Made by a program: the position numbers and the translations under genes. From Isoetes taiwanensis (Eukaryota > Streptophyta > Lycopodiopsida > Isoetales > Isoetaceae), in the NCBI GenBank assembly GCA_021234155.1, contig JAJEKV010000085.1, positions 1,686,896-1,750,895 of the forward strand: 64,000 bases of DNA. The letters run 5' to 3'. Positions within the stretch are counted from its first letter, which is position 1. Every line of letters begins with the position of its first letter. This document shows positions 57,471-64,000 of the stretch, one piece after another. The notes beneath the pieces are model-generated. The model did no database searches. It was not told the DNA's origin and saw nothing but the letters and a program-made list of their open reading frames with translations.

Positions 57471-57580
57471 GGGTCCTTTTTTAACGTAGGATTTTGTAAA
57501 TAGGGCTCAGCCCATAATCAGATGTATATGGGCAATGCCCACCTTTTGTTTTTCGCACATAAGATAATATAAATATGCTG

Positions 57581-58609
57581 CTAGTCACTATCTTCTGAGT
57601 CGAAATTTTGTTGTGGATCATGTGTATGAACGCTTGTATCGTCTGTATGAAATTGTTTTAGGCGAAAACCATTAACCAGTGTAGGTAAGGGAGTGCCATC
57701 TAACTCTGCTAGTTTGAAAACACTGGGTTGCACCACTTGAATAATTTGATACGGTCCCAACCACCGAAATTTTAATTTGCCTGAAAAATTTTTGTATCTG
57801 GAATCATAGAGCAGAACCAAATCACCTTCTTTGAATGTTTTTGTCTTAAGATATTTGTCATGCAATGATTTCTGCAACTGTTGGCCATGAAGAACATGAA
57901 TATAAGCGTCTCTCCTAAGTTCATCCAATTGTTCAAGTTGATAAACCTTTTCTTTAAGAGCGGCAGGTGGATTGTGTGCGGTAGCCAGTTGGAAACGCAG
58001 CGTCGGAAGGATATATTCAAAGGGCATAAGAGCTTCTTGTCCATAAACCAATTTGAAAGGAGTGTGGCCAGTAGCAATTTTGAAACTGGTGTTATAAGCC
58101 CAAAGAACAGTAGGTATCTTGTCTTGCCAATCCGTGCGAGAGGCATCACAAATTTTCTTGAGAATAGTGATGAGAGTTTTGTTGGTGCTTTCAACCAAAC
58201 CATTCCCCTGAGGATAGTAAGGTGTACTCTTCCTGTGCTGGATATGAAGATAATCCGTCAGCTCTTTGATGGTATGATTGACAAAATGAACCCCATGATC
58301 ACTAACAAGTTCCGTGAGACAACCAAAACGTGTGATGATGTGCGTGTAGAGAACCTTGGCCGTGCTGGCTGCAGTGTTATCCGGAAGTGCACAGGCCTCC
58401 GCCCATTTTGTAGCATAATCTATGATGACCAGAATGTAACGGGCACGGGCGTGCCGCGCAGGAGGATCCATAGGCCCCACAAAGTCCATTCTCCATTTGC
58501 TGAAGGGAAGTGGCGGGCTTAATCGTGTCAATCTGAGAGCCGCCACGCCCATGGACCGGCCCCAATATCGCCGACAGACGCCACACGGCGAAAGTGTGAG
58601 CGGAAGCAT
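57581..58609 (-). CDS. integrase, core and C-terminus open
   Basis: A 342-codon open minus-strand frame is the best preserved part of the element. It has 'FSKWRMDFVGPM' with the first catalytic aspartate, 'TELVSDHGVHFVNHTI' with the second, and 'YYPQGNGLVESTNKTLITIL' with the glutamate, at normal spacing. The C-terminal domain holds 'FRWLGPYQIIQVVQPSVF', the GPY/F-type module, and ends in an acidic tail without chromodomain. The zinc-binding N-terminus is degraded in the frames beyond 58500. Integrase inserts the element's DNA into the chromosome. Confidence 0.9.
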   Translation of the reverse strand: MLPLTLSPCGVCRRYWGRSMGVAALRLTRLSPPLPFSKWRMDFVGPMDPPARHARARYILVIIDYATKWAEACALPDNTAASTAKVLYTHIITRFGCLTELVSDHGVHFVNHTIKELTDYLHIQHRKSTPYYPQGNGLVESTNKTLITILKKICDASRTDWQDKIPTVLWAYNTSFKIATGHTPFKLVYGQEALMPFEYILPTLRFQLATAHNPPAALKEKVYQLEQLDELRRDAYIHVLHGQQLQKSLHDKYLKTKTFKEGDLVLLYDSRYKNFSGKLKFRWLGPYQIIQVVQPSVFKLAELDGTPLPTLVNGFRLKQFHTDDTSVHTHDPQQNFDSEDSD

Positions 58610-59199
58610 CTCCGCGGGGCCAAATATCCCGCCGAAGAATTTTATGGTCGGGTGTCACCACCGAATGACTTCACCACCAAGCCCTTCATGGGCTTGTCGA
58701 ACGATATCGGCACCTCATGAGGGAGAACACAACGACGGAGGACCATGTCTTTGCCACGCTTTTGGTACAGATGGTCGCGAACCATGGTGTAGTCATGGAC
58801 TTCACGAGAAACCGACGGGCGGCGTGGAAGCTTTTCCGGGAGAGGGGTGGATCTTCTGACGGAAGAGCACCAAGTGAGGAGATATCACTGAAAGTTGTGG
58901 AACCAAAGGCATGCGGGTGACGAGGAACAGCTTGAGCGCCCGAAAGGCATCGAAAACACCCGTGGAGGTATCACCTCCGGTGGGATGCGTGAAAGATAAT
59001 CGGGCACCACATGAGACTTGGCCCCGCCTTTATGAACAATTTCAAAGGGAGCTAATTCTTGCAGAAGAAGAACCCAACGAAAGCAATTCGAATCTGCGGG
59101 GCGTGGCCTTGTTGATCAAATAAAGAAGAGCTTGATGATCAACAAAGAACTTGATCTTGCTGCCCAATAAGTAATGACGGAAACATTGGACACAGAAAA
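58610..59199 (-). pseudogene. decayed RNase H end and integrase N-terminus
   Basis: Pieces such as 'LLGSKIKFFVDHQALLYLI' (about 59110-59170) and 'YLSRIPPE' (about 58960) show RNase H and its tail. The zinc-binding region is not readable because frames change repeatedly. The stretch is rich in CG and poor in CAG/CTG compared with the flanks. Confidence 0.65.
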
Positions 59200-60240
59200 C
59201 TAAGCCCAAAGCTTCCCGCCCGCGGCGTAGTAGTTGCGCTCGCCAGATTGAGTTTTCTCACGGGCGAAGCGGATTGGTTTATCCGCGGTGCTCGCTATGT
59301 GCCCGAGAGAACAACACCAATGGCAAAAAGCGTAGACATCGACATGAACGCGGAAAAGGCTTGTCCCATCGAGGAGGAACAAGGACCGGGGCTCGAAGTA
59401 AGCAAATGCCTTCAAATTCGAAAGCCGCGATCCGCCCGGGATTCCAAGCCCAGTGGATTCATCACCCGTGAGTTTATGAATGGGGTCAGCAATAGCCGCA
59501 AGTCCAGGAATGAAGGTGGAATAGTAATTAACTTTACCCAGGAAGGAACGTGTCTCCTTAATATTAGATGGTGCTTGAGCCTTCAGTACGCAATTGATTT
59601 TAGCAGGATCCGTGGTGATCCCTTCTTTACTAACCACATGACCCAAAAGAACACCTGAGGTGACGCAAAAGGTGCATTTCTCAGGATTTAGACTGATGCC
59701 AGACTCATCACATTTTTGAAAGACCAGCTCTAACTTCTCCAAGTGATCATCCATGGAGCCGGAGGGTGAAAAGTCATCTTGAAAGATCTGGAGAAAAGGG
59801 TTATCCTTCATACAGTCATGAAAGACCGAGAGCATGATGCGCTGGAACGTGGACGGAGAGTTTGATAAACCAAAAGGAACCACCTTATAGGCAAAAGTGC
59901 CCCACGGGTGGTAAAGGTAGTTTTGAGTTGATCTTCTGGCTTGATAGAGATTTGATTGTACCCTGAAAAGCCATCCATGAAAGAGTACATCTCATGACCA
60001 AAGAACCTCTTCAAGAACCCGGTGCGTGAAGGGAAACGGAAGTGATCACGCCCGGCCCCTGATTGAGTTTACGATAGTCCACACAAACGCGGATCTTACC
60101 ATTGTGCTTGAGAGCAATGACGATGGGGCTCACCCATTCCGAGTGTTTGACCTCATAAATCAAGCCAACAGCTAAAAGTTTGTCAATTTCGGCCTTGACA
60201 CGGTCACGATAATTTGGGTTGAGCCTGTACTATCGTTGCT
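59200..60240 (-). pseudogene. reverse transcriptase and start of RNase H
   Basis: From 5' to 3' on the minus strand are 'LIYEVKHSEWVSPIVIALKH' and 'IRVCVDYRKLNQ' (60060-60170), a frameshifted middle ('EMYSFMDGFSGYNQISIKPE'), then from 59883 an open frame with 'VPFGLSNSPSTFQRIM', 'FLQIFQDDF' (both catalytic aspartates present), 'LLGHVVSKEGI' and 'RSFLGKVNYYSTFIPGLA'. The RNase H beginning, 'SGERNYYAAGGKLWA', is distorted. RT copies element RNA into DNA. Two frameshifts near 60010-60060 and 59880 break it. Confidence 0.85.
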
Positions 60241-61250
60241 AGATCGGGTGTGCATCAGGTTTGGTAGGAATGGTGAGTTCCCCCAATTCCTTTTTGATAC
60301 CTCTAAGGTCTTTGTAGCTCCAGGCAAAAATATGTTTGAATTTTTTGAACAGCGTCACAGCGCGTGCTTTATAAGTGGGTGGAAGATTGGCGGCTAGGCG
60401 CACTGGTTGATTGTTACCAATGTCCACTATGTCCACCTCAGGAGTTTGAATATGGGGAACAACCTCCATGTCCTGAACATGATGAGCAGGAGGGTGAAGC
60501 TTGACGGGAGGAGCAGCATTTTGAGTGGTGAAGAAAAGGGACTGCTGAGTGTCATCAAACAATGGTTGCTTCATGACGGCATGAACATCTACTGTCTCAG
60601 AGGAAAGTTCCGTATCCGAAAAATGGTCAAGACGTTGAATTCTATTGCAAGAAGCTAGGTAAGGATCAAGAAGGGCTGCCACATCCTGGTCCTGATCTAG
60701 AGTCATCTCACCCCAAGGATCAGCATACTCAGGGTAGGAAGAAAGAGGCAGACTCGCGGGTGGAGCCTGAACATGATAGATGTTCTGTGCTTCTTCAGAA
60801 TCAGTGTCGGAGATGGAAGGTTCAGCATTTTCAACAGAGATTAACTTGCCAGTCTCCAAATCCATGGTAGCATTGAGATGACCATCAGTGATAACAAGTT
60901 GGTCCGTGGTCCAGTAATGAATACTGGCGGAGAAAAGGTCGTTCAACCAGCATCTCATAGTCACCCAGATCTTCTCCAGCTTTCCAAACGCCAAATTCCA
61001 AGGGGAATTTGAGATCACCAATGCTAATATGAAGGAGAGGAGTGATGCCCTGAGGTCGCGTGATATGACCATTGGCCAACTTGATGTCATATGGGGCACG
61101 GTATAATTGTTTGATTCCCAATTGCTTCCTGAGCTTATCAGTAACAAGATTGACAGCACTGCCTCCATCGATTTGAACATGATTGATGTGCTGAGTGCAC
61201 CATGGCATGCACCGTGGGTGTGGACGTCGCAACAGCTCCAACAAGAACAG
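60239..61250 (-). pseudogene. aspartic protease and linker to RT
   Basis: The frame at 60885-61244 has 'INHVQIDGGSAVNLVTDKL', where DGGS is the retropepsin active-site turn as found in the Tat/Athila group, followed by 'YEMLVERPFLRQY'. Then the frame changes and a 200-residue acidic linker ('SISDTDSEEAQNIYHVQAPP') leads to 'FKHIFAWSYKDLRGIKKELG', which normally precedes RT. The final stop at 60239 interrupts before the RT start. Confidence 0.8.
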
Positions 61251-61289
61251 TAGGAAGAGGTAACTGATCTTTGAGAGCCGGGCAGAGTT

Positions 61290-61750
61290 TCAAAATGGTG
61301 GCCAGTTCTTGGCAAGTTCTTCTTGAAGTTCCAAAGGAACATGAGAAAATGGATCAGCAGGATCCAAAGGAGCAGGAGTCTGTGGTAAAGAAGCGGAAAC
61401 CTCCTTGAGAAGCTCCACCTCTGCAGCGATATTTGGATACGGCTGAGACCGTGTGCTTGTAGAGGACGACGGTGCCTCCTGACGCTGCTGAGCTCGAGTT
61501 GTGGCATGAACACTTGCCAGCGTGTGGCCTTCCGCAGCCTGCATGAGTTTGAGGATACTCTGTCTCACCTTGGGCATGACGTGAGGCATGAGTTTATCTA
61601 GGTCAGGTGCGAAATGAACTTTTTTGTCATCTTCATGTGGTACCGTCTCTACAGCAAAAGCTGGTTGCGTGTCATGAGGGATGATGGTCAAGGGTCGTGA
61701 AGCCCGGGTCTGGCGTGAAACCAAACCAACCCAATTTGACGGCTGCACCG
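61290..61750 (-). pseudogene. gag-pol linker
   Basis: An open minus-strand stretch in a frame different from gag reads 'SNWVGLVSRQTRASRPLTII', 'FAPDLDKLMPHVMPKVRQSI' and 'AAEVELLKEVSASLPQTPAP', ending with a stop at 61290. It probably joins gag to protease. No domain is known. Confidence 0.6.
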
Positions 61751-63574
61751 GAGGGTTTAGTGCCTGATAGATTTCCTCTTGAGCTTGTTGATCCAGAGAA
61801 TTTGAGGTAGATGTGGTTTGCTGAGGTCTCTGTTGTTGAGGCAGCCGTGGGGGCTTTCTTAAAACAGGACGTGGGCCTAGCAACCCACAGCTGATAGGCC
61901 ATGAGGCGTACAGACGCAGGTTGATTCGTACCTGGAAGTTGGACTTGAACTTGGGGAAGTTGAGGGCATGCCGTGGTGGTATGACCCCATTCATGACAAT
62001 GATAGCATTGAGCCTTGGAGGGATCAAAAGGAGGACGGGAGCCTTGTCCCCGTGACTGCTGAGGTTGTTGCGTTTGTTGATACTGTTGCGGTTGTTGAGC
62101 TGGATACTGCTGAGGTTGTGGAGCGTGATACTGCTGAGTTTGTTGAGCTTGATACGGCTGAGGCTGATATGGTTGTTGTTGCGGAGGCGTGGTCTGTACT
62201 TGAAAAACCATTTTATTCCTGAAGGGTGTAGGATGCGAACGAGTGCATTCCTCCGTGGCATGATTGCACATATTGTACCTTTTACAATGCGGAGGTCCAT
62301 TTGAGGAGTTGCATTCATTGACCAAATGTCCTTGATATTTACAGATATGGCACCAGATCTGAGAGCGTTGTGGATTGGTTTGTGGAGGCTGGACGGCAGT
62401 CTGAGGAACCATGACGGGGGGCATGAAAGGTAGTTCCGTGAGAGCAACACCGCGAGAGGAGACATTGACCGAGTGATTGACCAATTCAATCGCCTGCTCC
62501 AAAGTCTTGGGACACAGATACTCTGTCATGAGACGAATGGCAGGAGGAAGGCCCTGCAGAAACCAGACAAGAATCTGGCTTTGCGTGGGGTACTCCTGGA
62601 GTTTACTAATGAGAATGTGAAGACGGTCGGCGAAATCACGCGCAGACTCCGTGGGTTGCTGCTGAAGATCATTGAGTTGCTTGAGCAGGAGTTGATCATC
62701 ATCCGTGGTGCCATAGTGAGAAAGGAATGCGGTTTTCATTTCTTGCCAATTTTGCTTCCAGTGGCTTTTGTTGGCCATTAGCCATTGATGAGGGGCGCCT
62801 CGTAGCGTGGTTGAAAAAATGTGAAACTTTAGTTGAGGTTGAGCATGACCATTGAGAATGGCCAAGGCCTCGAATTCCTCCATGTGTGCTTGAGCACTTT
62901 GGTCCAGAGGTTTGCCTTTAGTGTTGCCAAAAGTTGGATAAGTCAGCTTCAAATTTTGAGGAGGAGATGAAGGCGAACTCCGGCGATAGACAGTGGGAGC
63001 ATATGTAGGAACATAGCTGGTGGGAACAGCCATGGGCGAGAACCGCTTGGTATTGAACAAAAAAACTGGAGGGCCAAAGGAAAGGAGCTTCCTGTGGGGA
63101 AGGACCATGGGAGCCCTCCTCATTTGGCTTGAGATCAGTGAGTTAGTAGACCGGAAGAGCATGATGAAGGGATGGAGAAGCCTAAAATTCATGAATGTGG
63201 GGAGGGCCAAAGGAAACTTGAGGGTAGCCCATCCCAGCAGGAGATGAAGAAGGTTGTGACGGCAGAGGGGTATGGCCTGAAGGTATATGAATATAGGTGC
63301 TTTCAAGAGTCTGGAAATAGTGAGGCGTGGGCTGAACAGGCGTATGATGTGGTGACTGAGGTTGAGAACAATGCCGACACACAGGGGGAGACCCTGGTCG
63401 AGAATGAGCACGAGGGGTAGGAGGTGCCGACTGAGCTCTGGAGCAGACACGACCACCCTCAATGTCATAGGCAGTGTCATACATATCCCGAACATCCTCG
63501 CATCGTTGATGGCGCTCCAAACGAGCTGCCGTTTGGCAAAGAAGGTCTTCAGGGGTGAAAGCACGATGAGACAT
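61672..63574 (-). pseudogene. gag with two zinc knuckles
   Basis: The start is ATG at 63574 ('MSHRAFTPEDLLCQTAARLE'), just after the primer site. A frameshift near 63190 moves to a long frame ending at 61672. The gag core has 'EFEALAILNGHAQPQLKFHI', 'GAPHQWLMANKSHWKQNWQE' and 'FADRLHILISKLQEYPTQSQ'. Two CCHC knuckles follow, CHICKYQGHLVNEC (about 62310-62350) and CYHCHEWGHTTTAC (about 61965-62010), around a Q/P-rich repeat stretch. Gag builds the particle and binds element RNA. It is nearly intact apart from the early shift. Confidence 0.85.
62060..62190. repeat. Q-rich trinucleotide-like repeats in gag
   Basis: CAG/CAA-type codons with tyrosine and proline are repeated (on the minus strand 'QQYPAQQPQQYQQ'), giving a low-complexity DNA stretch. 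Confidence 0.7.
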
Positions 63575-63596
63575 GGAAAGAAGAAAGGAAAGATCA

Positions 63597-63614
63597 GACC
63601 CGGCAGCGGCGACA
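63597..63614 (-). promoter_or_regulatory. primer binding site, tRNA-Asp-like
   Basis: The minus strand reads TGTCGCCGCTGCCGGGTC one base after the LTR end (...CCAAACA). It differs at only a few positions from the tRNA-Asp-type primer site TGGCGCCGTTGCCGGGGA known from many plant gypsy elements. Confidence 0.75.
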
Positions 63615-63615
63615 G

Positions 63616-64000
63616 TGTTTGGGGTCTGGGTTCGGGAACTCCTGCAAGACAACCCTCTGTGAGGACCCTTGGATCAAACAGGAGAATCCGGTAGCTGTGT
63701 CACGCGGGATTTGCAAAAGAACAAAATGAAAGAAAAAGAGAGAAGAGAAAAGAAAAGACAAATGAGAACAGAACTCCTTGATATCAATGAAGATACATGA
63801 GATCTCTCAATAGAGAGAAAAACAGAGTGGAGAGAAGAACCAAAAACTCATCTAGCTCTCGAATGCTAGCTCTACTCATATATATAGTACAATGGCCTTT
63901 GGCCCAATATAGATACTCTGTCAGATCTCGGTGCCGACTCCTGGAAGGAGGCCTGATTTGCAGGAATGTTGGCGGTGCCTATTGAGGTGCCTGAAATTAC
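63616..64000 (-). mobile_element. 5' LTR, partial
   Basis: Same sequence as 53086-53475, cut by the window end. Its TATA box is at 63878-63887. Differences from the other LTR cluster at CAG/CTG words near 63917-63960. Confidence 0.9.

Larger units (their letters stand above)
53086..64000 (-). mobile_element. Ty3/gypsy element of Tat/Athila type, 5' LTR cut by window end
   Basis: Direct repeats at 53086-53679 and from 63616 on are its LTRs. On the minus strand the order is LTR, tRNA-Asp-like primer site, gag, protease, RT, RNase H, integrase without chromodomain, a 3.9 kb extra region, polypurine tract, LTR. The D-G-G-S protease turn, tRNA-Asp-type primer and extra ORF after integrase are together typical of the non-chromovirus Tat/Athila group, though lineage assignment is inference. 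The coding regions have frameshifts. The target duplication cannot be checked because the right end is outside. TCGAG at 53081-53085 is the left flank. Confidence 0.9.

Noticed and set aside
61968-62304. Plus-strand Leu/Val/Asp-rich frames
   Set aside because: They are the complement of the Q-rich repeats of gag on the minus strand.
53086-64000. An endogenous plant pararetrovirus or env-carrying virus
   Set aside because: It has LTRs, a primer site and the gypsy domain order including integrase. The extra ORF has no transmembrane or fusion features, so a retrotransposon is the better call.

Overview
The window is nuclear DNA of a land plant, very probably a seed plant with a large, repeat-rich genome. 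A gymnosperm is my best guess, but it is not proven. The evidence is plant Ty3/gypsy chromovirus and Tat/Athila-like elements, Ty1/copia pieces, plant primer binding sites (tRNA-iMet type and tRNA-Asp type), and decayed plant gene families: GH28 polygalacturonase, dirigent, P-class PPR, NLR and LRR receptor. I see no intact host gene. The best preserved is one five-exon polygalacturonase copy.

Layout. 1-10.2 kb: a minus-strand chromovirus with degenerate gag, protease, RT, RNase H, integrase and chromodomain, a tRNA-iMet primer site and a probable 5' LTR. It has an unusual 4.3 kb block of two extra ORFs between primer site and gag, one of them split by a solo LTR with a 5-bp target duplication. 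10.2-20.3 kb: gene-poor repeats, including an unrecognised decayed coding region, a terminal-inverted-repeat element, clusters of CACCC/GGGTG hairpins and a 1.15 kb tandem duplication. 20.3-21.1 kb: a dirigent remnant and a tRNA-derived SINE-like unit. 22.4-35.9 kb: three copies of a segment carrying a polygalacturonase gene plus its 3' flank, broken by a truncated copia element and by a 3.5 kb LINE. 36-44 kb: microsatellite-tailed LINE ends, a PPR pseudogene, an NLR fragment and a large (CTAT)n array. 44.4-47.5 kb: two decayed genes of non-host type, one with a Rep/HUH-like YCxK signature. 47.4-51.9 kb: an inverted repeat with arms of about 1.6 kb around a copia fragment and a MITE. 52-53 kb: small gene fragments. 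53.1-64 kb: a minus-strand Ty3/gypsy element with matching LTRs, a tRNA-Asp-like primer site, gag-pol, and a long extra region after integrase that also holds an antisense TATA-driven small ORF.

Almost everything here is mobile DNA or its wreckage, so the genes do not form a pathway. The most interesting items are the Rep-like relic at the edge of the giant inverted repeat, a patch of SSU rRNA sequence inside an RT gene, a LINE family whose conserved 3' core carries a different microsatellite at each copy, and recurrent differences at CAG/CTG sites between sister copies. The last may be an assembly artefact and may explain some of the frameshifts.
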